Below are positions 1-6,929 of a stretch of 64,000 nucleotides of DNA, one piece after another. Each line of letters begins with the position of its first letter. Position 1 is the first letter of the stretch. The notes beneath the pieces are model-generated. The model made no database searches. It saw only the letters and a list, made by a program, of their open reading frames with translations, and was not told the origin of the DNA. The DNA is from Mycobacteroides sp. CBMA 271. GTDB taxonomy: Bacteria; Actinomycetota; Actinomycetes; Mycobacteriales; Mycobacteriaceae. A program made the position numbers and the translations under genes. Location: contig NZ_VTHB01000007.1 of NCBI RefSeq assembly GCF_009729205.1, forward strand, positions 310,001 to 374,000. The letters run 5' to 3'.

Positions 1-111
1 CGTCCCCGTCAACAGCACCGGATCGTCCCCGGCAGCGGCGAATTTCAGACACAAAGCGATGGCGGGAAAGGCATGCCCAGGATCGGGACCGGCGACCACG
101 GCGACACGCAC
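1..111 (-). CDS. Glycosyltransferase, N-terminus only (cut by window start)
   Basis: Reading from a GTG at 111 towards base 1 gives 37 residues beginning VRVAVVAGPDPGHAFPAIAL. This is the first beta-strand and the glycine/histidine loop of a GT-B fold glycosyltransferase of the MGT/UDP-glucuronosyl type. In M. tuberculosis a protein of this kind (Rv2739c) is divergent from the epoxide hydrolase gene ephG, and the same arrangement is seen here. The rest of the gene lies outside the window, so acceptor and donor cannot be judged. The start choice rests on the family N-terminus. Confidence 0.7.
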   Translation of the reverse strand, partial: MRVAVVAGPDPGHAFPAIALCLKFAAAGDDPVLLTGT

Positions 112-152
112 CGCCCTACCCTGCCACAGCGATTCGGACTACGTTGAAACGC

Positions 153-596
153 ATGACCGACACCACGCTGGAACGCCGCACCCTGACCCCAGCCGAAACC
201 GTCACCCGCTTCCTGGAAGCCGCCCAGGACGGCGACACCGAATTCGCCGAGAGCGTTCTGGACGAGAACCTCGTGTATCAGAACGTGGGTCTGCCAACCA
301 TTCGCGGACGCCGTGCCGCACTGAAGATCTTCGAGCCTCTCAAACGCCCGGGCTTCGGGTTCGAGGTGCAGATCCATCGCACCACCACCAACGGAAACAC
401 CGTGATGAACGAGCGTCATGACGCGATCATCATCGGACCGCTGCGCCTGCAGTTCTGGGTGTGCGGGGTTTTCGAGGTCTCCGACGAGGGCACCATCACC
501 CTGTGGCGCGACTACTTCGACATGTTCGACATGTTCAAGGCCACGTTGCGCGGTCTGGTGTCCATCCCCATCCCCGCGCTGCGGGCTCGGTTCTGA
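153..596 (+). CDS. ephG: Limonene-1,2-epoxide hydrolase family protein (EphG-like)
   Basis: A 147-residue protein of the SnoaL/LEH cone-shaped alpha+beta fold, which hydrolyses epoxides using an Asp-Arg-Asp triad. The triad-like elements are visible as NERHDAI (about residues 87-93) and the C-terminal LWRDYFD strand. M. tuberculosis EphG (Rv2740) has the same size and neighbours. ATG 153 is preferred over the in-frame TTG at 144 because it matches the family start. It is followed after one base by a diverged paralogue on the same strand. The physiological substrate (sterol or lipid epoxide) is not evident from sequence. Confidence 0.8.
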   Translation: MTDTTLERRTLTPAETVTRFLEAAQDGDTEFAESVLDENLVYQNVGLPTIRGRRAALKIFEPLKRPGFGFEVQIHRTTTNGNTVMNERHDAIIIGPLRLQFWVCGVFEVSDEGTITLWRDYFDMFDMFKATLRGLVSIPIPALRARF

Positions 597-597
597 C

Positions 598-1044
598 ATG
601 GCCTCCCATACGACCCCAGTACTCCCGATCGACGACGCGGCCGTCATCGTCGAGGGTTTGTGGGACGCGATGCTCCTGGGCGATATTGCGGCAATCCACG
701 AATCCCTCGATGAGAATGTGCGCTGGGAGAACGTCGGCGCACCGACGGTTCGCGGCAGAAAAGCCGTGATGCGCGTTCTGAGCCTCATGAACAGCCCGTG
801 GGCCGGATTCGACGTGAAGATCCACCGGATAGCCACCGAGGGCAACACTGTGATGACCGAGCGGACCGATGTGTTGATCGCGGGCCCGCTTCATGTCGGC
901 TTCTGGGTGGTCGGTGTCTTCGAGTTGTCCGACGAAGGCAAGATCACCCTCTGGCGCGACTACGGCGACGTCTGGAATATCACCAAGGGTTTCGCGCGCG
1001 GCCTCCTCGGGATCGTCATCCCGTCCCTGCGCCCGAAACTCTGA
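598..1044 (+). CDS. Second limonene-epoxide-hydrolase-like protein (tandem paralogue)
   Basis: A 148-residue SnoaL/LEH-fold protein starting one base after the stop of the upstream copy, so the two genes are almost certainly co-translated. Shared blocks with the neighbour are the RWENVGAPTVRGRKA region, the IHR...GNTVM block, the TERTDVLIAGPL strand and LSDEGKITLWRDYGD. The Arg/Asp residues expected for the epoxide-hydrolase triad are kept, but N- and C-terminal segments have diverged. It could be a second hydrolase with different substrate range or a heterodimer partner. Confidence 0.75.
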   Translation: MASHTTPVLPIDDAAVIVEGLWDAMLLGDIAAIHESLDENVRWENVGAPTVRGRKAVMRVLSLMNSPWAGFDVKIHRIATEGNTVMTERTDVLIAGPLHVGFWVVGVFELSDEGKITLWRDYGDVWNITKGFARGLLGIVIPSLRPKL

Positions 1045-1047
1045 GCA

Positions 1048-1215
1048 TTACGGCAGCGGAGTCCTGTCGGTCTCCTTCACCGCGCGGTACAGCAGCACGC
1101 CACCGAGGATCAGCACCCCGACCACCAGTATCGGGATCAAGAGTTTGAAGATGGCGCCCACCACGAGGAATGCCAGCCATACGACCAGCAGCACGCCAAT
1201 GATCGTCCACAACAC
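1048..1215 (-). CDS. Small membrane protein downstream of pspM
   Basis: A 55-residue reading frame (GTG start at 1215, TAA at 1048-1050) that is almost entirely hydrophobic: two closely spaced membrane segments at about residues 3-22 and 24-43, then a polar tail AVKETDRTPLP. It lies in the same orientation as pspM, pspA and clgR, about 100 bases downstream of pspM, where M. tuberculosis carries the unrelated, larger Rv2742c (PspN). Length and topology recall the small membrane partners of phage-shock systems, but I see no diagnostic motif. The start codon is uncertain. Confidence 0.55.
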   Translation of the reverse strand: MLWTIIGVLLVVWLAFLVVGAIFKLLIPILVVGVLILGGVLLYRAVKETDRTPLP

Positions 1216-1319
1216 GGATACCCACCGTTCTCTCGACTCACTGCACTTAACGCAAGCCTGGCAGGGGAATTGGCGGCTGAGGAACCCCCGAATCCGAAAG
1301 ATCAGGGAAAGATCGGGGT

Positions 1320-2153
1320 TTACCCTGACAGCTGGCCGAGCTCGTCGAGCGCACCCGCCCAGCCGGTGAGACGATCGGTGGCCGACACCAGGTCATCGAA
1401 GAGCGGCCCGCGCGACATCGGTGATGCGATCGCCACCCCACCGTTGCCTGCCGATACCAACTGCGCTGCCGCGGTGACCAGCTCGTTGTATTGCCGCACT
1501 CCCGTATCAAGCTGCGCAGTGAACGCGTTGATGGTCGGCTGTAGGTATTCACGGGTGTGCGGGGCCTCAACAGCTGCCCGCTCCATGGACACCACTTCCT
1601 TGGCGGTCGCCGCCAATACGAAGGCCGCCTGATTGGCAGCCGAAAGAACCTGGTGCCCTTCACTTTCCGGAATCATATTGCCGCGTTCCACCACGCCAAG
1701 TAGGGAAAATAGCCCGCGTTCGGCGGCGTCCAGGGCCGCCATCGGGGGGCGCGCGGCTGATCCGGGAGGCGGCAGTCGTCGCTCCACTCCGGGACGCGGA
1801 GGCGGCAGCGGTTCGGCCTTGAGGTAGCGATACCGCACCAGCAGATAGGTCGCCGGGATCGCGCAGCCGGCGGTGATCAGGGCCGGGATGATCAGCATCC
1901 AGGCCGGCGCACCGGTGGTCGCGAGCACCGCGGTGACGAGCAATCCCGCCGCGCAGGCCAGCGCCCAGCGGATACTCCAGCGCTTGGCGCGCAGCCGCTT
2001 TCGCAGCATCTTCTCGCGTTTGTCGGACATCGCGCGCACCCGGGCGGCGAGCTCCTCACCGAGGTCGTTGACGTTGGTGACCATGCGGCGCAACAGCTGC
2101 TCCCAGCCACCTTGCACCGCGGCGCGACGAAGTGGCTGGGGCGTCATATTCAC
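1320..2153 (-). CDS. pspM: PspM-like membrane protein of the mycobacterial Psp system
   Basis: A 277-residue protein with a basic amphipathic N-terminus (about 1-58), two adjacent transmembrane helices (about 59-105, joined by the ATTGAPAW turn), a proline-rich linker (about 112-135) and a helical cytoplasmic domain. It corresponds by position and architecture to Rv2743c (PspM), which in M. tuberculosis tethers PspA to the membrane and works with ClgR in envelope-stress sensing. It is transcribed with clgR and pspA, with a strong hairpin between pspA and this gene that could set the relative dose. Confidence 0.8.
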   Translation of the reverse strand: MNMTPQPLRRAAVQGGWEQLLRRMVTNVNDLGEELAARVRAMSDKREKMLRKRLRAKRWSIRWALACAAGLLVTAVLATTGAPAWMLIIPALITAGCAIPATYLLVRYRYLKAEPLPPPRPGVERRLPPPGSAARPPMAALDAAERGLFSLLGVVERGNMIPESEGHQVLSAANQAAFVLAATAKEVVSMERAAVEAPHTREYLQPTINAFTAQLDTGVRQYNELVTAAAQLVSAGNGGVAIASPMSRGPLFDDLVSATDRLTGWAGALDELGQLSG

Positions 2154-2204
2154 ATTGTGCCCGAAAAATTCACTGTCGCCGAGTGTGAATGTCAGTGCGA
2201 CAAA

Positions 2205-2242
2205 TCCGCCGAGTGTGCGCGACAGCGCTCACACTCGGCGGA
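2205..2242 (-). terminator. Perfect 13-bp inverted repeat after pspA (attenuator/terminator-like hairpin)
   Basis: TCCGCCGAGTGTG at 2205-2217 is exactly complementary to CACACTCGGCGGA at 2230-2242, with a 12-base loop. A third copy of the arm core (CGCCGAGTGTG) sits at 2177-2187. The structure starts 15 bases past the pspA stop, in the pspA-pspM gap. There is no U-tract, as is usual for mycobacterial hairpins, so it could act as a partial terminator, an mRNA 3' stabiliser or both. Confidence 0.55.
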
Positions 2243-2257
2243 TGAAAAGAACGGAGA

Positions 2258-3064
2258 TTACTGCTGGCCCAGCGGATTGGCCGGATTGACGGGCTCACTA
2301 GCGGCCGGCGCCGGGGCCGCGGAACTGCCGGTGGGCAGGGCTTCCCCTGCCATGGAGGCGCGGATCTGCTCCAGCCGCGAATGCCCCGCCATCTGCACGC
2401 TCGCCTGCTGTACCTCGATCATGCGGCCCTGCACCGAGCCCTGCGCCAGCTCCGCCGAGCCCAGAGCATTGGCATAGCGACGCTCGATCTTGTCGCGCAC
2501 CTCATCCAGGCTCGGGGTGTTACCGGGGGCGGCTAGCTCACTCATAGAACGCAGCGAGGCAGACACCTGCTCCTGCATCTTGGCCTGCTCCAGCTGGCTC
2601 AGGAGCTTGGTGCGCTCGGCGATGCGCTGCTGCAGCATCATCGCGTTCTGCTCCACGGCCTTCTTGGCCTGCGCGGCTGCCGCGAGTGCCTGATCGTGCA
2701 GCGCCTTGAGGTCCTCGACACTCTGCTCGGCGGTGACCAGCTGAGCAGCGAAAGCCTCGGCGGCATTGTTGTATTCGGTGGCCTTCGGGGCATCACCCGT
2801 GCCGGTCGCCTGGTCAGCCAGGGTCAGCGCCTGGCGAACGTTGACCTGAAGCTTCTCAACATCGGCGAGCTGACGGTTGAGTCGCATCTCGAGCTGACGC
2901 TGATTCCCGATTACGGACGCGGCCTGCTGCGAGAGCGCCTGGTGGTTCCGCTGGGCCTCTTCGATGGCCTGCTGAATCTGCACCTTCGGGTCTGCGTTCT
3001 CGTCGATCTTTGCGTTGAACAGTGCCATGAGGTACTTCCACGCCTTGACGAACGGGTTAGCCAT
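2258..3064 (-). CDS. pspA: PspA/IM30 family envelope-stress protein (35-kDa antigen)
   Basis: A 268-residue PspA/Vipp1 family protein that binds stressed inner membrane. It opens with the membrane-binding helix (ANPFVKAWKYLMALFNAK), then a long coiled coil rich in Gln/Ala/Glu (about 25-215), and ends with a Pro/Ala-rich tail (SSAAPAPAASEPVNPANP). It is the homologue of Rv2744c. The gene follows clgR by 131 bases and precedes pspM, matching the mycobacterial Psp locus in which ClgR activates the operon. Confidence 0.92.
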   Translation of the reverse strand: MANPFVKAWKYLMALFNAKIDENADPKVQIQQAIEEAQRNHQALSQQAASVIGNQRQLEMRLNRQLADVEKLQVNVRQALTLADQATGTGDAPKATEYNNAAEAFAAQLVTAEQSVEDLKALHDQALAAAAQAKKAVEQNAMMLQQRIAERTKLLSQLEQAKMQEQVSASLRSMSELAAPGNTPSLDEVRDKIERRYANALGSAELAQGSVQGRMIEVQQASVQMAGHSRLEQIRASMAGEALPTGSSAAPAPAASEPVNPANPLGQQ

Positions 3065-3195
3065 GGGATCGATCCGCCTTCTGCTTGGATGCCGGTAGTC
3101 GCCGCTGCCTACGACCGCGTGGGTCTCAACTTATCGGTTGCACGCCGATCCCCACACCCCCTACTGGGCGCAAAACAATGCGACCGCCACAGTAG

Positions 3196-3519
3196 TTAGG
3201 CAGCGGCCATTGCGCGAACCTGTGGGATGACCACCTTGGTGGTGACATCGATCCCACTGAGCGACCTCGCCGCCTGCGGAGCCTCACGGCGCGCCAGCCG
3301 CACGCTGACCTCGGACAACACCTGCGACATCGGGACCTCGAGCGCGCCGCAGATAGCGGCCAGCAGTTCACTGGAGGCTTCCTTGCGTCCACGTTCCACC
3401 TCGGACAGGTACCCCAAGCTGACACGCGCAGTGTCCGACACTTCACGCAACGTCTTACCCTGCCCGCTGCGGGCACTCCGCAGGGTGTCGCCGATGGCTT
3501 CTCGAAGCAACAGCGCCAT
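3196..3519 (-). CDS. clgR: ClgR, XRE-family regulator of Clp protease and psp genes
   Basis: A 107-residue transcription factor. The helix-turn-helix spans about residues 8-64, with TLREVSDTARVSLGYLSEVE as the recognition region and GRKEASSELL after it, typical of ClgR. The C-terminus ends AMAAA, the kind of alanine tail known in actinobacteria to mark ClgR for ClpP1P2 degradation. ClgR activates clp genes and pspA. The start is ATG 3519 behind AAAGGGAG. The 5' leader carries a palindrome and a SigE-like promoter. In M. tuberculosis pgsA3 is immediately upstream; here 15 kb of accessory genes intervene. Confidence 0.92.
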   Translation of the reverse strand: MALLLREAIGDTLRSARSGQGKTLREVSDTARVSLGYLSEVERGRKEASSELLAAICGALEVPMSQVLSEVSVRLARREAPQAARSLSGIDVTTKVVIPQVRAMAAA

Positions 3520-3531
3520 GTCTGTCTCCCT

Positions 3532-3556
3532 TTCGTCCAGCAGCGTCCTGGACGAA
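3532..3556. promoter_or_regulatory. 9-bp palindrome in the clgR 5' leader
   Basis: TTCGTCCAG (3532-3540) and CTGGACGAA (3548-3556) are perfect inverted copies with a 7-base spacer. The element lies between the putative -10 and the clgR Shine-Dalgarno sequence, so it could be a repressor/autoregulatory operator or an RNA hairpin beside the ribosome site. It is not the classical ClgR box known from corynebacteria. Confidence 0.5.
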
Positions 3557-3593
3557 CCCGTCCACGCTGCGTCGTACTTGAGCCTGACTTACT

Positions 3594-3621
3594 CAACGTT
3601 GCCATGCACTCAGAGGTTCCC
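3594..3621 (-). promoter_or_regulatory. SigE-like promoter of clgR
   Basis: On the minus strand GGGAACC (3615-3621) is followed after 16 bases by CGTTG (3594-3598). This matches the GGAAC / CGTT pattern of mycobacterial SigE promoters. The clgR operon of M. tuberculosis is SigE-controlled. The start codon lies 75 bases downstream. Confidence 0.6.
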
Positions 3622-3754
3622 GCGGGGTGATTGACGCCTCAATCCAAGACCGCGCCGGCAAGTTCGCGCACGCCACATGACCGACTGAATGTGAGTTGAC
3701 CCATAAACACGGTCCCTCAACCGACCCCTCTGGCAAATATGCGATAGGAACATT

Positions 3755-3798
3755 AGGTCCTCGCCTGCGAGGCGATAGGTCCTCGCCTGCACGACGAT
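3755..3798. repeat. Two tandem 22-bp direct repeats upstream of the porin gene
   Basis: Copies at 3755-3776 and 3777-3798 match at 20 of 22 positions and share AGGTCCTCGCCTGC. The first copy also contains the inverted repeat CCTCGC-CT-GCGAGG. A 22-bp period puts both copies on the same helix face, which suits a regulator binding site. They end 56 bases before the porin start codon. A further palindrome, CAGTGC-T-GCACTG, follows at 3815-3827. No gene is seen in the 3622-3854 gap. Confidence 0.5.
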
Positions 3799-3854
3799 TG
3801 AGACTCCCTACATGCAGTGCTGCACTGATATTCCCCTACTTCTGAAAGGCGCAC

Positions 3855-4625
3855 ATGATTCGGGTCGGGCTCGGTAGTAAATGTGTTGGCTCGATACGAG
3901 CTAGTACCGCGAGATGGGGTGCCGTTCTTACCGTGCTTCTTGCCGCACCCATCTCGGGGCAGCTGGCGCTCACGGGTGTCGCGCATGCCGGTCTTGACGA
4001 CCAGCTAACGACCGTCGACGGCAAAGGAAGGACTCTGCGGATCCAGCAATGGGACACCTTCCTCAACGGGGTGTCACCGCTGGACCGGAACCGGTTGACC
4101 CGTGAATGGTTTCACTCTGGCCGGGCGATCTACGAGGTGACGGGGCCAGACGCCGACTCTTTCGAAGGGACCCTGGAGTTGGGCTACCAGGTGGGATACC
4201 CATGGTCGTTGGGCGTCGGACTCAACTTCAACTACACGACCCCGAATGCATCCGCCCTGTACGGGATTCCGAACCCCGCAGTCGCCGGACCCTCACTTGC
4301 CGGAGAGCTGGCGAGGGCCGCCGCGGCGCAAACCCCACCGAATCTAGCCAACGTCAATTCCGGCGCAGAGGCATCCTATGTACAGACCACCAACCTGTTG
4401 CCGAGCGCGGGCATCAACATCGATTTGAGCAATGGCCCAGGCGTTCAAGAAGTCGCGACGTCCTCGGTGGGCGTCAAGGGCGCCAAAGGTGCTGTCGCGG
4501 TGAGCAACGCACACGGCACTGTGACCGGGGCGGCCGGAGGCGTACTGCTGCGCCCCTACGCTCGGCTGACTAGCTCTAGTGGCGACAGTGTGACCACATA
4601 CGGCGAGAACTGGAATATGAACTAG
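3855..4625 (+). CDS. MspA-family outer-membrane porin with enlarged constriction loop
   Basis: A 256-residue porin. Signal peptide is residues 1-45 (cut after VAHA), and the mature protein starts GLDDQL as in MspA. Framework blocks are very close to MspA: QQWDTFLNGV, PLDRNRLTREWFHSGRA, FEGTLELGYQ, PWSLGVG, VSNAHGTVTGAAGGVLLRP and a YGENWNMN terminus. The difference is the segment between TTPN (about 128-131) and NLLPS (180): 48 residues instead of about 21, and without the Asp-Asp cluster that forms the MspA eyelet. It would form an octameric channel for hydrophilic solutes with a different constriction. ATG 3855 follows GAAAGG. It is convergent with mmpL, sharing 3 bases. Confidence 0.9.
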   Translation: MIRVGLGSKCVGSIRASTARWGAVLTVLLAAPISGQLALTGVAHAGLDDQLTTVDGKGRTLRIQQWDTFLNGVSPLDRNRLTREWFHSGRAIYEVTGPDADSFEGTLELGYQVGYPWSLGVGLNFNYTTPNASALYGIPNPAVAGPSLAGELARAAAAQTPPNLANVNSGAEASYVQTTNLLPSAGINIDLSNGPGVQEVATSSVGVKGAKGAVAVSNAHGTVTGAAGGVLLRPYARLTSSSGDSVTTYGENWNMN

Positions 4626-6907
4626 CCGCTTTCATCCCGATCAGACGAAGGCGCCGCGGCGAGCCCATGTGGTGATTCCTCGGCCAGCCCGAATCGTCGG
4701 TGCAAAGCCGCTAAAGGCTTGGGGGCCCACCAATTCCACCGACCCGCAAGTCCCATGAATGCCGGCACAAGAACCATCCGAATCAGTAGTGCGTCAGCTG
4801 CCACGGCTACAACCAGACATACCGCGAACATCCGTACGAATGCCACCTGAGCTGAGCTCATTGCCGCAAAGACGATGCACATGAGCATCGCCGCCGCGGT
4901 TACTACCCGGCCCGATGTCGCGATACCCCGTGCGACAGCCTCTGCGTTGTCAGCCCGGGTTTGCGGGGACGCCAGCCATTGTTCGCGTATCCGGGCGACG
5001 ATGAACACCTCATAGTCCATGGACAGCCCGAATGTCAGCACGGCGACGAACACAAGCATGTTCAACACCAGCGTCCCGGTCGGCGAAGTACCAAAGGCGC
5101 CCAGGTGCCCCTCCTGAAATATCCACACCACTACACCTAGTGCAGCGCTCAGCGCGAGCAGATTCAGCAGCAACGACTTAATCGGGATTATTACGCTGCC
5201 GGTTAGCAGGAACAACAGCAATAGGGTGCTCAGCGCGATGAGGGCACCGACTGTTGGCAGCTTGTCGAGCACGGCGGCGTTCGAGTCGGTGCTCAGCTGT
5301 TCCTGGCCGGTGAACTGCGCGACCGCCGGATGTGGTGCAGGGACTGCATGCAATGCCCGCAACTGGTTCCGGGCCGGCGCGGAAAACGCCTCAATTGTCG
5401 GCGATCGGATGACGGTCAACCAGACGACGGCGTCCTTCTTCCCCGTCACGTAGGACGGAGCGCCGACCCGCGCGCCGTCCTGGTGAGCGCCGTCGGGGGC
5501 GTTGACGCTCTGGACTCCCGGAACCAGGGACAGCTGGTTCGCATAAGCGGACAGCTCCGGGGTGCCCACAGAACCGGCATCCGACAAGACAATTGACGTC
5601 ACGTCCGACGGGTTGACCCGGAACTCCGATTGCACAGCCTCAGCCACCTGCCGCGCCGTCGACGACGACGGCAGGATCCGTTCGGTGGGCATACCGAATC
5701 GGATGCCCAGGACCGGAGCAGCGAGCACGAACAACACCGCGGCCCCGCCGGCCAGCGCCGGGACGGCGTTCCGCATGGCGCGTCTGGCCGTTCGGTACCA
5801 GAAATTCTGGGTGATATCGGCGGAGACTGCGATGGCCGCTCCGTCGCGCTTGCCCTTGAGCCGCCGCCGCAGCGGCGCGTAGAGGTCCAGTGTCTCGATA
5901 CGGTCGCCCAACAGCGCAATCAGCGCGGGCGCTACCACGACGGTGGACACCGCCGCGACGGCCACCACGCCGATACCGGCGTATGCCATCGACCGCAGGA
6001 AGTACAGCGGGAACAGTGTCAGTGCGCTCAGCGCCAGGATCACCGTGACCGACGAGAACAAGACCGTACGTCCGGCCTTGGCAACCGCCCTACGAAGCGC
6101 CTGATTGCGATCCCCGCACAGTCGTGCCTCCTCCCGGTATCTGCTGAGCAAGAGCAGTGTGTAATCGATACCGAGTGCCAGAGCCAGCGCGGTCGTAACG
6201 TTCATCGCGTAGATGGATACGTCCGTGACGCTGGTAAGTAGACGCAATTCGGCGAGCGTGGCCGCAATGGCGATCCCACCGACCACCAGCGGCAGCAGTG
6301 CCGCGTAGATGCCCCCGAAGATGGCCACCAGGGCGAGGAAGCTCAGCGGTACCGCGATCACCTCCATCACGAGCAGATCCCGCTGACTCTGATCGGCGAT
6401 CTCCGACTGCACCATCGCCATTCCCCCAGCGGTCACCGTGAGGCCGTCGTCCGTGCCCTCGACACGGTTGGCTATCGCCTTCGCATTCTTGGGAGCCCAC
6501 TCCTCACCTCCAGAGATCGCCGCGACGACGAGCGCCGATTTCCCGTCGCTCGAAATGAGCGACCGCGCCATAGACCTCGACGCGGTCCATGGTGCGAGCA
6601 CCGAGGAGACACCCGCGGACGACCTGATCCGCTCCACCAGTTGCGTACCGGTTCGCGCCACCGTGGGATCGTCGATACCGGCTTGAGCCCTCACGAGCAG
6701 GGTGAGATCCATTTCCTGCTGGCTGAAGTGCTGGGATAGCAGCTGATTGGCTCGGGCTGATTCGGAGTTCTGGCTGAGCTGCCCACCGGCCAAGAGATGA
6801 TCGACGGCAGTGCTGCCCACCAGACCGCACACAACCGCCAGAAACGTGACAGCGAGCAGTATCCGTTTAGGTGACGTGATAGCCCGGTTGACGATGCGTT
6901 CAAACAC
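4622..6907 (-). CDS. MmpL-family RND lipid/metabolite exporter
   Basis: A 761-residue RND permease of the actinobacterial MMPL type. An N-terminal helix (about 13-33) is followed by a periplasmic porter domain, membrane helices 2-6 (about 175-345), a cytoplasmic loop around LRRRLKGKRDG, helix 7 (about 383-403), a second porter domain and helices 8-12 (about 555-720). The family moves lipids and secondary metabolites to the cell envelope. No mmpS gene is next to it. It is the last gene of the minus-strand biosynthetic operon (22 bases after the methyltransferase), which makes it the probable exporter or resistance pump for the product. Confidence 0.88.
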   Translation of the reverse strand: MFERIVNRAITSPKRILLAVTFLAVVCGLVGSTAVDHLLAGGQLSQNSESARANQLLSQHFSQQEMDLTLLVRAQAGIDDPTVARTGTQLVERIRSSAGVSSVLAPWTASRSMARSLISSDGKSALVVAAISGGEEWAPKNAKAIANRVEGTDDGLTVTAGGMAMVQSEIADQSQRDLLVMEVIAVPLSFLALVAIFGGIYAALLPLVVGGIAIAATLAELRLLTSVTDVSIYAMNVTTALALALGIDYTLLLLSRYREEARLCGDRNQALRRAVAKAGRTVLFSSVTVILALSALTLFPLYFLRSMAYAGIGVVAVAAVSTVVVAPALIALLGDRIETLDLYAPLRRRLKGKRDGAAIAVSADITQNFWYRTARRAMRNAVPALAGGAAVLFVLAAPVLGIRFGMPTERILPSSSTARQVAEAVQSEFRVNPSDVTSIVLSDAGSVGTPELSAYANQLSLVPGVQSVNAPDGAHQDGARVGAPSYVTGKKDAVVWLTVIRSPTIEAFSAPARNQLRALHAVPAPHPAVAQFTGQEQLSTDSNAAVLDKLPTVGALIALSTLLLLFLLTGSVIIPIKSLLLNLLALSAALGVVVWIFQEGHLGAFGTSPTGTLVLNMLVFVAVLTFGLSMDYEVFIVARIREQWLASPQTRADNAEAVARGIATSGRVVTAAAMLMCIVFAAMSSAQVAFVRMFAVCLVVAVAADALLIRMVLVPAFMGLAGRWNWWAPKPLAALHRRFGLAEESPHGLAAAPSSDRDESG

Positions 6908-6929
6908 AAGTCTGCCTGTCTGCAGCAGA

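Noticed and set aside
45..848. Long minus-strand open frame over both epoxide hydrolase genes
   Set aside because: It runs antisense to two well-supported genes with family motifs. Its protein has no recognisable domain. High-GC antisense frames are expected.
3755..3798. CRISPR-like direct repeats
   Set aside because: Only two copies directly adjacent with no spacers; better explained as a regulator site.
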